Assembly (NCBI GenBank): GCA_947396885.1
Contig: CANDYH010000001.1
Span: 62,001 to 126,000, forward strand
Direction: 5' to 3'
Length of the DNA: 64,000 bases
From: Heligmosomoides polygyrus polygyrus
Lineage: Eukaryota; Nematoda; Chromadorea; Rhabditida; Heligmosomidae
In this document: one piece after another, positions 1 through 12,900 of the stretch
How the letters are laid out: every line of letters begins with the position of its first letter
How positions within the stretch are numbered: position 1 is the first letter of the stretch
Made by a program: the position numbers and the translations under genes
The notes under the pieces: model-generated
The model's input: only the letters and a program-made list of their open reading frames with translations
Databases searched by the model: none
What the model was told of the DNA's origin: nothing

Positions 1-909
1 AAATCACTGCCAATAGCAGATCGAAGAAACTGAGCGATTTTCAAGGAATAAATGTTAACAACGGGAATGAACTGAAAAAAAAATTCAGAGAAACAGTCGT
101 CCATACATTGCACAGCCCTGATTCAGTAAACGAGATTCAGAAGATTCACTTTGTCGTTGCCACCACTGCAGTTCACCACGATCGAAGAGCCAGTAGACGC
201 TCAAGGTAGTCCTGGTTTTGGACGGCCATCTCGAAGGCGCTCTCAATAAGTTGCTAAAAATACGAGGAAGTCGTTCCTCCGTCATTTTTGGCAACAACAA
301 AAAAACGACGACTGTTGAAGCCTACCTCGACATATTCTCTTGTTTCCCTGTCTAGCTCGTCCTCTCCTTGGGCAGGATTGTTGGCGGCTCGATTTTCTCT
401 GGAAACGTAACATAAGCGACATTTCCTATTGTTTCCTACAGGCGAGTAGCAGTTTTCTGGTGGCGCTTTTGTAGTCTTTCGAAAGCAGGCTTTTTCCTTT
501 CTTGTGCTGAGAACATATCTTGCAAAATTAACCAAAATTGAGAGGTTTGCGGATGCGATAGAAAAACAGTTAAAAGCATTTTCAATTCGTTGTTTGCTCA
601 CCCTCGTTCCAAACGGTCTACATCACTGATGCCGCTGCTCGTAGAAGGGAGGAGCTGGAAATTTGGTGTCTAAAAGGCTATCAAAACCAGCTTTCATAAT
701 AAAACTTTCTGAAGACATAGTTTTGTTTACAAAAGCAATAGCGGCTATCAAAAGCTGTTGCGGACATATTGAAAAGAGAGCGACACCTCGTCCCTCACGA
801 CAGCCACGGGAGCCTTCAGAACAGCTTGTTGATAGGTATTGCCGTAGTCGTCGATGGCTGTTATGATGGCTATTGGGACCGACTGGCTCGGACGGTCCTT
901 CACTTCGAC
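1..909 (-). CDS. Cluster of five exons at the left window edge
   Basis: 787-909 (41 codons, phase 0/0) reads VEVKDRPSQSVPIAIITAID and ends VAVVRDE. 602-654 reads LLPSTSSGISDVDRLER. 326-506 has a CX2C (RKCRLCYVSRE) and ends TREYVE with donor GTAGGC. 177-253 reads QLIESAFEMAVQNQDYLERL and ends in phase 2 at GTGAAC. 1-71 after TTTTTCAG reads FIPVVNIYSLKIAQFLRSAI, open to the edge. The first four join without a frame break. The fifth looks coding in phase 0 but would need phase 2, so its join is unsettled: either a donor was missed or the sequence carries a small error. It is either the tail of the large gene or a separate gene. Function unknown. Confidence 0.5.
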
Positions 910-3900
910 CTGAATTTTAAACATCTTCTTATTTCGAGTGTTTTTGAACCGCAAGTGCTCCTTACTCTGTTCCTTTCAAGCATGGAGCCCCTTATTACCG
1001 GCGGCGGTCCATTCAACAGATACAAGCCTTGCATTATCTCCTCACGCTCCATCATCATGCGCTCGTGCTGAAACAGCTGCCGTGAAGCTTTTGGTAATCA
1101 TTCTCTTTTTCCCTACAGCTTTTAAAGCTGCGTGTTTGAAAATAGGGACACGCTAGATGGCCTCGCCGACCTCGACGGCTTCAATTTAAATTCAGTGGAC
1201 ATGGTTGTGTGACATGGGGTAACCTAGGCAAGTGACACATTAGTGTTTCCTCGCTCTCTCCAAAACCCCAACCCCACTTCCCACTAGGATAATGGGATTG
1301 CAGTGTAACAGCAGTGTGGCATATAGTCCCGCTTTCGTCCACACGACAAAATCAATTTTTCGCCTTTATTCATCATTTATTACACAGGGAGGTATCCCCA
1401 TGTGGATGGGAGTAATGGAAGTAGTGAAACAAAAGATACACACACTACCAGTCGAAATGCCGGCAAGAAGATAGCAATGCAGAGGTAGGGAAAAAGAAAG
1501 ACAAAAAAAAACAAGTGACAAACCAATGAAGTAGCAAATAAATTTAAAACAAACGACGACATTAATTAATTGATAATTAGGCAAACAGGAGGGTGTCAAA
1601 CAGGAGTCATTCACTAGGCGTCCAGGTGAGACTTTATAAGTTTTTTAAAAGAAGGGTAACTGGAAGGGATCTTGACTTTCCTACTTAGGCCAAAGTAATC
1701 GGCAAAGACACGGTTAGTAAAAAAGTATTTCCTGCAATTTAATCTAGCCCTAGATAAGATAGGTTTGCGCGAGATACCCCTGATGGAAGAAGGTCTCACG
1801 CGAAGAAGGGATCCAACCTGCAACCCAAATCGCCCGTGCATTATTTTGTGAAACGTCAGCAGGTCGAACATACCTCTTCTAGAGGCAAGAGTTTGCAGAT
1901 TAAGATTAACATTCCTTTCGCGGGCAGATGGTATGTCTTGATAGCTGAACCCTATTGACCTGATCATGAGTTTTCGCGTGAAACTGTTCTGAACTTTCTC
2001 AATTTTGTCGATAACTTTGCGCTTGTATGGGTTAAACACAGCCGTACCAGACTCGACCAACGGCCTAACAAATGACTTGTAAGCTTGCAGAAGAACAGCA
2101 GGGTTCCTCGTAGATAAAGAATGAAAGATGCGGTAAGTAACCACAGATGAAATGGATATAATGCAGTCGCAATGTTTATCGAAGCTGAGGTCATGTTGAA
2201 CCAGGAACCCTAGATCTCTGACCTTCTTTACCTTACCAATTACTGACGTACCTAAACGATAGCCATGCTCAATATTCTTACCCCCTAGGTGCAACACCAT
2301 AAACTTTTCCTCCGAAAGAGGAAGAGCCCATTCAAGGGACAAGCCGTTAACAAGGTCGACTCCTCTCTGAAGCATGTCGTGGTCGCCAGGGTTTTTTAAG
2401 CATTTGTAGATCTTCAAATCGTCTGCAAACATAGTACATTTAACGTCCGCAGAACGTCATTTATTCCTTCATTTCAAATCACGTCATGCTTGTTGATACC
2501 TTACAGGGAAGCTTCTTAGAAGTTTAAGAAACAAAAGTAGATAGGGGTGAAGCGAAAATAAAGAGATCCGCTTTGTTCCCATCACAAGAATAAGAATAAA
2601 GAAGAAGAGAGTAGAAAACTCTTTTCCAGAACTCCTCACAAACGTGTCAAGCAGTTTACTTAGCTAAAACATAACCACCATTGTGTGCCATCTACAAAAC
2701 GCTAACGTCAACTGATACCTCCGTTTCTGGCCTTCGTCTCGGGTCCACGTCTGGTTTCGGGTCTTTACAGTAGGCGTAGGTACTCCACCTCCGGAACACT
2801 TTCCTGAATGTCAGAATAATCTTGATTGGAAACGTAGCGAGTGATGTTCTAGGTTAAAACTCTGTTCCAACCATTTCTCGTCTTGTGCACATTCTCCATC
2901 AATATTTGCGTTAATGTATTCCTTCTATTTTTATTTTCCAAGCATTGCGTACTTTTCATTAAAAAGGCCGGGTATCATATACATAGTCTCAGTTATAATT
3001 TATTTTATTATCATTTAGCCATAGTTTCAGAGATTTATGCTTAATCTTATAAAGCATGCGTATGACTCGTAGTTGAATCTGGAACAACTGCGTTTAATCC
3101 ACCTAAAAAGGAAGATATTAAGCTTCTGGGAAGCATTCAAAACAACTCGACAAGAAAACTTATGATAAAATGCTTTTCGATAAACTATCACGATCTGATT
3201 CCACATTGTTCCTAATGGCCGCTTGTATTTGGCCTTCCTTCGCTGAAAAGCAGTCGAATGTGTAACTGTCTCACACCTGCTGTTCGCAAGGCCGTATTTT
3301 CTTCTGGTCTAGTGCACCTATGAACCTTTAGCTTTTGCTGATTTTTTTGCAGCAGCAAGCGACGAATTGGTCTTCAACTAAGCTGGACATGATAAGTCAT
3401 TCCAACGAATCCTCTTTACGGTTTCATTATCAGAATCACTCACTTTATCGAGCCTCTCTTCGCCATGTTCCTTTCGAGAGTTCGCATCCGCGCGACGTCG
3501 TGGCGGTAGATCATCTAGGAATGTCAAAACATTGATTGTAAATAAAACCGATTCGAAAAATTAAAACAACTCTATTGTGACTTTACACTGTTAGAGCAAT
3601 TGGGCAAAAGATTCCAATGCTGACACCACATCACTGTGACCTCTTAAGAATAATTTGTAGTAAGTGAAACTTGCTATAAAGCCACAAGTAGTGTTAGAAA
3701 TAGATAGTCCAAACCATGTATGAATGCCTCAATACGCCAGATTTATACCTCAATTATAGAAGCCTTCGTCTTATTTGGATACTTCTCCCTCAGCTTTCGA
3801 TAAGCATCGCTCCACCTCTCTTCCAGTTCTCGCCGAAAAACTCGGGGCAGGTACCCCTGAAACGTGCTGTCCCATTTGTGAAATTGCAATGTCATATTCA

Positions 3901-6900
3901 TGTAGCTACGAAATGTTACAATATATCCTAACAAGATGTTGAGAAGTGTGAGGAAAAGCGCAGGTTTGCAACGTAGTTCTTAGTTTTTGTTTTCCCATCA
4001 AACTGCAAGAAAATGAGTTTGGGTGAGACCAAGAAAAAGAGTAGAGGAGCTTAGAAGGACCAGATGCACAAAGGTGAATAAAATTTGGAAGCCAAATTGA
4101 ATTCCGATTCTACTTGGGAGTATATGGCTACAGAACATCTTGAATTTCATCCGTTCAGCTGTAATATATCTGATAATCCGCGGACAGTGCCTCACCCTGT
4201 GTGCTGGACGCAGGTGCCGGAAGCGAAACCTCGTCCGTCTGAGTCTAGCTCTCGCGCCTCTCTCGAATTTGGCCAGGATTTCTTCCCTGCTCCACCTTGT
4301 GACGGGATCCGATGCTGGCGCCAAAGAGGACGGCAACAGTCTTATCGCTGTCCATATCGCCTTGCTGTAGAGCTGCAAAGGAATCAGTAGCAGGTTGGCC
4401 TGTTCGAACAGTACGATCAAACTTCAGAGAAGGACCTACAGACGGTGTTGTTACAACGAATTGTAACAAGTTCATCGCACAGTACAGCAGTGCGAACGCG
4501 ACGGTCAGCCTAAACAAGTGTTGCCGTTTTGCATTAAATTGTCTACAAGAGGTTTCATGAAAGAAATATTAACAATCCCCTTTTTGAGCGTACTCATGTC
4601 GGATGCATTTGAATATATCCACTAATGGATTTTACATTCTGTTCAAAACGTGGAGATGAACCAGTTTATTACCACAGAATACGGCTGCACGACAGTACCA
4701 CACAAAAGGCGGTCCTTTCCGCCACTATCTGACAGTGGTCAAAACGGACTGTCCTGTATGTCGCTCGGAAGAGAAGCTAAATCGCTCCTGCAACTGACGG
4801 CGAAACAGACATTCGACACGCAGAGGAGCGGAGAAGCGGTGATAAATAAGCGAACATTAACTTCCAACTGACTAAAGAGATGATTACAACACATTTTAAT
4901 ACTAACCAGTTAATCCTATTGTTACCATGCACAAAAAGCGATATCTAGATTCGCGCTTCCTCGCCCAGGTCTTGCCCGGCGCTCGTCCACTGGGTTCGCG
5001 ATAGAGGAATAGAAGCTTTACTTAGCGAGGTTGAAAACGCTTCTTGCAGCGAAATATGGGGTTTTTAGTAAAATATTGGTACTACAATAAGGTGATAGTA
5101 ATAGGTCAAAAGGTGCTATTCCGTTAATACACCAGCGTAGTGCGAACGTAACATCCAGCACTAACGTCACATTCGAGCCCACCTTCAAAACAGATTCAAA
5201 ACCAGGCGCGAATCATAAATTCCATCATTGCTTTGAGCAAAATGCTGTTTTTTACTTTTTCACCATGACCGAAACCGAAAATACAACTGTGACGTACGTA
5301 TTGGAGACTGAGTCCGTTACCCAGTCGCTCGCGACAGCGAGGAACTGCCAGTATCCCAGCAGCAGCCATGGTCCCGCCATCGTGAAGTGCAGGTCTCGAT
5401 GGCACTGCAATGGATGTTCGCTTGCCACTCTCCAGCTGAGGCAGGAATCGCAGTTTACCTTTTCGATGGTGTTCCTCACGTCGCCCGGTACTGACCTCGC
5501 GAACTCGTCCAGCATCTCCTGGTACTGAGGTAGGTTCCGCCTGATGTACAGTCCTTTGTACGAGTACGAGGTGGCAGCCAAAGCTGCCACCGTGTTCAAC
5601 TGTATCAGCGGGAACCACAGATCAGTCGACGTGAGGGTGAACCTGCCTAGGCATGACCAAGTGCTCGTGACCTGAAAGAGAATCCTTTTTAGTCCGAAAC
5701 ACATTTTCTTCGTTAAAATTTGCTTTGAGCAGATCCTCCTTCTCATCTCAAAACGATGAAGAGCAGTAGCTAAAGTTATTTTGGAAGCTGAAGTGACTGC
5801 TTTAACACGGGGTCGCTATTTACCTGGTCATACATCGTTCTGAAGACGAACAGAACGACGGCCATCGACGAGAAGACCACGCAGCCCACTTGGAACTGTA
5901 AGTAAAAACGGGCCTTTGTTGCAAATCTCCTTGAAAAATATAGTGGCCTTCGTTTTACCCCGAGCTCAGTCGGCTTCTGAGTGTACCCGGTGAGCACGCT
6001 CCTCCAGGCGTTCGTTCCCAGAAGTTTGGTGGCCCGGAAGGCGTTTCTGGCTTCTAGCGCCAAAAGACCGATGCCTGCAAGATTTAAGCTGTGATAGTCT
6101 TAATAGTGACGCTAATAAAGATATGCAACTTGAACATTTAACGATGTTTCCTCCATATTGCCTACTAAAAAAGCACTCAACGTGTGGGAGTGCTAATTTT
6201 CACTAATACACACAACTTTGGTTTGCTATAGGAGAACGTGAACACACGGGTCTATTCTGTGATATCTTGACGTCATTCGCCACTGCTCGTCTAAGGCATG
6301 GTTGTCTGTACATCTACTGAAGACGAATTTTGGCGTAGCCACTTCTAACAAATCCTAAAAGATTTGAGGAATTGCTTGCAAGGTGTCTTTGATGTTCCGA
6401 AGTAGACAAAGGAAAATTTGGATGGAAAAGCAAGAAATTGTACAATAACAAAGCAGCTGCAAACCTCTTCAAGGAGTCAGTGATCCTTTCTCTTCTCTGG
6501 CGTATTACGGCTCCTGGGATATTTGTTATTTACACTTACTGTAAAGGAGAAGCGACGCTAAGGTGGTGAGGGCCGCGCCGACTCGGATGAGATTTCACAA
6601 CGAGATGAGGCAAATACCAACAAGGTTGAAATTCTTATGGCAAAAAATCTGCTCTAGGTGCGTGGTCTACTCTATCCATTCATTGAGAATCATTCGAAAT
6701 GGGCACAACAACCAGCCACTTTACCCTTAAGCTACCGTAACTACCACAGGGAGACACCTAACAGACGAACCCGGCATTGTCCAGTGGAAGAAAGCGCTAG
6801 GTCTATAGAGATCAAATAGAATATTGTTCTGAGCTTGAATTTCACCTTATGTGTGATTACTGCAGAAACACAGAGATAAGCTACACCTGGGGCCACGACG

Positions 6901-9900
6901 TGTTCTTCAATTGCACTACACACTCATTCAGGATAATTCAGGATCCAGTTGACTAACTTTCGCCATTGTGTATTGGATGGAGGCCCTTCCCTAGGAAATT
7001 CTTCAGTCAGAGAACAGCCTGACTTTCACTAAAAATTCTGAAAAGTTCGACGAATTGTAGCTTATAAAGGGATAAGTGTTTATTAATATTATGCTGTCGC
7101 AAAATTACTCTTCGTTTCAAGGTATGTATAACCAAACCGATTTGATTGTTTACCCTACGTCACCCTGTCTCAGGAAAGCCACACATTTGTTTGGTAAGGT
7201 TTTCCTGCGCTTTCAAAAAACATATGTGGATGTCGCTCTAGTTTTTCTAGTCGATCTTTCCAGGGTTCCGTAAAATCATGAACCGACGCGACCATTGAGT
7301 CATCATGCTCTGACATATTAAATTGGGACCCTCTACGGCAGAGACATCTCATAGACATAACAGCGCTTTTGAAAAGGACCGTCCTTGCAAAAGAACGGTA
7401 GGCAAGGCTCTGCTTCGAAAAATTCGCTTTCGGCGATTTTGATCTTGAAGAAGAACCGGGTCGTTGGAGCAGGTCGTCGCATGACGATGAAGTTTCTAGA
7501 AGAGCTCCGGAGACGGATAAGCGTATGCTGACAGAGGACCTTGCCGTACATCATCATTGGTGAGAACCGGCAAGGTTAAGAAGATGTCGAAGTGAGTGCA
7601 TTATAAGGTGGTCGATGAGCAGCGTCCGGGATGTTTTGCCACTTACTCCAACCAACTAGTTCGCTTTAAGATGAGCATTTTGTAAATAGTATTCCAACTG
7701 TAGGTGAAAGATGGATCCTTTACGATAACAGAAAGCAAAGTCTTGCTTGGGTTGGCTGGATAGGTAAGGATGCTCCTCCACCATGCCTTCCTAAACCGGA
7801 CCTTCACCTTAACAAGGTTATGCTTACTTTGTGGTGATGTTGTAAAGATGTAATCTATTACAGCTTTTACAACATGGTCAGGCAGTCATTACAGTGTCTG
7901 TCTGCTGCAAATCAGAACAAGTGAACGAGAAGTTGAAGAAATTATTTTGGCCTGCAGTGGAACAGAAGGGGTTCGTTCCTGTTGTTGGACAACGCTAGGC
8001 AACACATCTCACAAATAACTGGGCAAAAATTGACCTATTCAGGTATATAAGTTCTCCCTCACCCACCATATTTTCCTACCTTCCCTCTCTGACTATCACC
8101 TTTTCCGAGATCTTGATTCTCATTCTCATTCTCACTTGCGTCAGAAACAATTCACTAATTGGCCGATGTTGAACGTGTCCTCCTTGATGTCGTTGATCCT
8201 GTGATCTCAGTTTTTGTTAAGAAGGACTTGAATCATTACCTTTCTGTTGGCAAAAATCAGTTGATTCTAGTGGTCTTCCTCACGATTAGCAAAATTTTGT
8301 TTAAGCTGAGTTATAGCAGCTTGAAGAAAGCGGTCGGTTTCGTCCATTAATTTTGCGACAGCTTAATAGTTTCAGGCATGAGCAGGACGAGAAAACCTTA
8401 GAACTGTGGGCTGCAGCAATGATAGATCATTTTGTTGCATTAGCACAGGGTTCAAAAAGTATCCAAATTTTGGGATGCCGGATCTAGCGGATAGTACACT
8501 GCGACCGGAAAGTATAGGGACACCAGCAAATTGCGTAATTCTGCTAGCTACCCGCAGGAATTGATCTGAAAATTACACTGTGGAATTCCTCACGGCAAAA
8601 AACATATATACGAAAGAAATGGGCAAAATCCCCCGAGGTGGCAAGGAACGGGAAAGGATCACGTGACGGGACCCTGTTTTTGAGTGACCAGAAAGTATAG
8701 GGACACCACCAAATAAGGTGCGCGGAGAAAGGTACGTTGTTAAAAACTGTTTTGATATGCAATATACTGCCTCATAATTTGCTCATTGTAAGGAAGGGTC
8801 GCGGATCGATGCTATCAATAGAGAAACAAGCTCAAATCAAAGCCCTCAGAGATGCAGGACTCAGCATACGCCAAATTTCGACTCAACTGGGACGATCAAA
8901 GAACGTTATTAGCAAATTTCTACGCAGTCCTGATTTATATCACTCGAGGAAGTCTTCACGACGTCCCAGGCTTCTTTCGACTCGAGACGAGAGGCAAATC
9001 GTGCGAATGGTTTCCAATAAATCAATCAGTTTGTAGGAAGTGCGCAAGAGTTTGAGTAAGAAAGTCTCGGAAGAAACGATTCGGTGCTGCCTAAAACGCA
9101 ATGGGAATGTTGTATATACCCAGCTCCGTTCTGCTCCACGTTTGACAGAAACGCACAAAAGGAACAGGCTCGAGTTCGTCTCTAGGAACAAACGACGTCT
9201 TTGGACTAAGGCAGATTTTTTGCGTTGTCAGTTCTGACGCTAGGTATTTTAACATTTCATAGTTCAGGTGATCTTCTCGGACGAAAAGCGCTTTAACCTC
9301 GATGGTCCAGATGGGAACCGATCCTACTGGCATGACTTACGCAAGGAGAAGGAGTATTTCCCAAGAAGGAATTTTGGAGGCGGCACAGTTATGGTGTTGG
9401 CGGCATTCCACGCAGAAGGAAAGCTCCCTCTTGCCTTCACGTCAGCAAGGATGGACGCAGATGAATACCAGCAACTGTTGGAAACCCATCTGCTCCCATT
9501 CCTTCAACAGAATGCTGGTCAGGGATGGGTTTTTCAACAGGACAATGCACCGCCGCATTCCAGCAGATCCACAAAAGGCTTCCTCAGAAGAAATTCTGTT
9601 GAAGTTCTCGACTGGCCTGCATGTTCTCCCGATATGAACCCAAAGGAAAATATCTGGGGACACCTTGTAAGGAAGATTTACGAGCATAAACAGACATATT
9701 CTTCTCTGCAAGGACTTCGATCAGCAATTCTACGCGCTTGGGATGAACTTCCTTTACAAACACTTCGAAATCATGCTGCTTCGATGCCAGCCCGACTTGT
9801 AGATGTTGCAATGAACCGCGGAGGACCAATTGAGTACCAGTTATCAACGACTGTTTTTTATCTTGACAATGAAGTTGTTTTTTACTAGTGTCCCTATACT

Positions 9901-12900
9901 TTCTGGTCAATTGAAAATGGTGTGTCTCCATATTTTATTTTCTTATTTAGCTCACATCAAACCGATTTTGCTAAAATCTTTTGCTTCGAACTTCCTTGCC
10001 GTAACGAATTTTACAGTAAATAATTCAGGTCGATTGATATCGATTAGCTTACGAAAAGTACAATTTTTAAGTGTCCCTATACTTTCCGGTCGCAGTGTAT
10101 ATGATACGTCTCCATTAGTACGTAATAGTGCTATTAAGAACAGATACAATTTCTAGCCTAATACAGCTCAAAATCACTCAATCTCGCTCGACGTATCCAC
10201 CTAAATCTTCACTCTCCTCCGAACAAACGAGAACTACTCCAACGGACTTTATCAATCTCGCCATGGTGGTCCACGTACTTTCCTTGTCACCTCCACAAAC
10301 AAAGTATGACATACCGCACGACAGGAGCGATGTGGTGACGATGAACCAGAATCCGCAGCTGTATCCTCGCAGGCCAAGAAGTGCTGGGTGCCGGAACAGC
10401 ACGATACAGAGACCAGCAGTGGCCAGCACACACGAGCGAGCCTTTTGGAAGAACACTTGCGGGTCCTGCAGGTATTGCTGTAGGTTACACGGGGCTTAAA
10501 ATCGGCTACATTTTGTATTTCGAAAGGGCCTTGCAAAGCTAAAACCAAATTAACCCTTCCCTTTTCGTTCTTTCAGTTGAAGCTAGTCTTACACTTATTC
10601 CACGTTACCCTCTTATGATATACCTACCCTCACTACTCTGAGCAAACGGAAATCTCTAAATTGCTGTAACCTGATCCAACTACTGATGCTTATGGTTACT
10701 TCCCCCAATGATGAGCTTGAGTGGAATTGTAGAAGCTTAGTCTCATATTTTGTACTTTAGAATGCAGTCTAAAGTAGTTGTTTCATCTATTACTGTATGT
10801 ACAGACCCCTTCGTGATCTGGGTCGTCTACTTCACATCAAATTTTAACCAAAAACGTTCAACGTTCTAAAAATACTTGCTCTCAGTCTTCTCTTAGGTTT
10901 CGGAATCAAACTGAACATCTTCCAAAAAAAAACGTAGCCTCGTAGACTGTAAGAACTAATTCCGTTCAAAATAAAATTAATGCTATAACACACTACATAA
11001 AGCTTTTTAGTTTACTTGTTCCAACAGGTAAATACACGGGTTGAAATTTCATAAAAAAAATTTTCGAGAAAAAAATAATGGGTGGAAACTTATGCCTAAA
11101 GTGGCATGAGATACAGGAAGGCTGCATTTGTTCAGTGTTAAAAAATAGATTGTGCTGAGCACCCGTGGTCCTTCACTTCAGAGGAAACTGAAAGCCAACA
11201 CTTTTCCTTGGAAATTGAAAATTTTAAGAAATTTTCAACGGACCTGCGTTATTAATAGAGCTGAATGCAAAAATTTAAAAATTTAAAGAAAGCCATCTCA
11301 AAGTTGTTTTAGCTTTACATAGACAAGAGGTTAATTTCACTCTCTTGAAGAGTGCTTTATTTGACCTGAAGATGATCTTTCTAATTCAAAAATGTTCCGT
11401 TTGATTTCTAAAGCCTACGTAGAAAAATGTTCAATTTGGTTTGAAATGCGTAACATTTCACCAAAAGTAGAACTTTTATGGTAGGACCCATCACCAAGCT
11501 TGGGATCTGCACATATTTATTCTGCTTTAAACAGAAAAACAAATCCAAAATATGAGGTAATTTTACTGCGCACAGCACCTGCTAAATGAGTAAGTGATCT
11601 TCAAATTTAAAAGAGAAACTCCACAAGCGTTTACAGAAGACATTATTCAACTCTAGAAGCAAAATGTTATCAGATCGGCAGTGGTCCACGTACGAAATGG
11701 GGCGCAATTATATCGCGGGCGTTCCCGTTTCTACTGGAACGAAGACTTCTTATGTTTTCTTCTGGGCCCTAAGTGTAAAATCTATCAGCAGATCGTCCTT
11801 ACCCAAGATTCATGAACTCGCGACGTGGAAAATCAGCAGTAAGTGTCCAGTTAAACGCTACCTCGCTATGCGTCCAGGGCCTGGACTCATGAACGCGGTA
11901 AATCCGTCGAGGTAAATCCTACCATGATTTACCTCGACGGCCACTTACCCGCCACTTTCTGGGAACTTACCTCCGTTTCATGACATCCAAAGCAAGGGTC
12001 TTGCTCCGCTGCCAGGAAGATTTGCATTGGGTCAAAAATTAGCAAAACCTTTGCTATGGAGGTAAATGTTCCCCAACGCACAGGTGAGGTAGCATTTACC
12101 TCGAAGCTTACCTGTGGTTTTCCTCGCTGCGCGTTCATGAATCGCGGGTAAGTGGGAAGTAGCGATAGCTTTTGCACTTACCTGCCGGTAAGTCGTTCAT
12201 GAATCCGGGCCCGCAACATTTACCCCCAAAGAAAAGGTTTTGATTCCCTATCAATTTCTTACCCAACGCTACGACCCTGGTCTGTTGCCAACTCATCCGT
12301 CAAATCAATACTCGACAGGGACGCCTAGTAGGGTCAGAAATTAGCAGGAGAGCAAAACCCTTGCTCTGGTGATCATGAATCGGAAGCAAAGGTAAGTTTC
12401 CGGTAAGTGGCCGTCGAGGTAAATCGGGGTAGCATTTACCGCCGGTCGCCTTCACGAATCCGGACCCTGATCTCACAGCACAGCTGCAAATCATATGTTA
12501 GTGCTACCTGTCCTTTCAGCGTCCCGTCCTTGAGGAGTATGTGGGCAGCGATCAACGCCATTTCCGTGAGGAACAGTGCCGCCGCGCTCAGAGTTGGAGC
12601 AGAGACGAACGAGCTCTGCAACCAAACGCGTACATTAGGGAGGTGCTGTGGAAAAGTGTAGTGGACTTCAACCAACTTTCGTGCCGGAGTAGAAGGCCAG
12701 TTCCGATTTATTTACGGTGCAACGTGCGCCCGCGAACTCCTCGTCGCACACGCAGACCGCCTGGAATTTATAACAGCAGTGGTGAACGCTAAGGCCGTTT
12801 CGTTTGGTTCTAACCAGGGAAGGGTCTCAGGCGTAGGTCTGAACGGGGGAAATGAATAGTACTACGAGAATCTCCACCCTTGATATAGTAGAAAAACATG

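Larger units (their letters stand above)
8497..10097 (+). mobile_element. Tc1-like DNA transposon with IR/DR-type ends
   Basis: The element has perfect 27-bp terminal inverted repeats (8497-8523 and 10071-10097, beginning CACTGCGACCGGAAAGTATA) and is flanked by TA at 8495-8496 and 10098-10099, the target duplication of the Tc1/mariner superfamily. A second copy of the repeat core (GACCAGAAAGTATAGGGACA) lies at 8686-8706 and inverted at 9888-9908. The offset between outer and inner core is 183 bp on both sides, an IR/DR arrangement like that of several fish and nematode Tc1 elements. It encodes one transposase and sits in an intron of the minus-strand host gene, in the opposite orientation. 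Confidence 0.9.
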
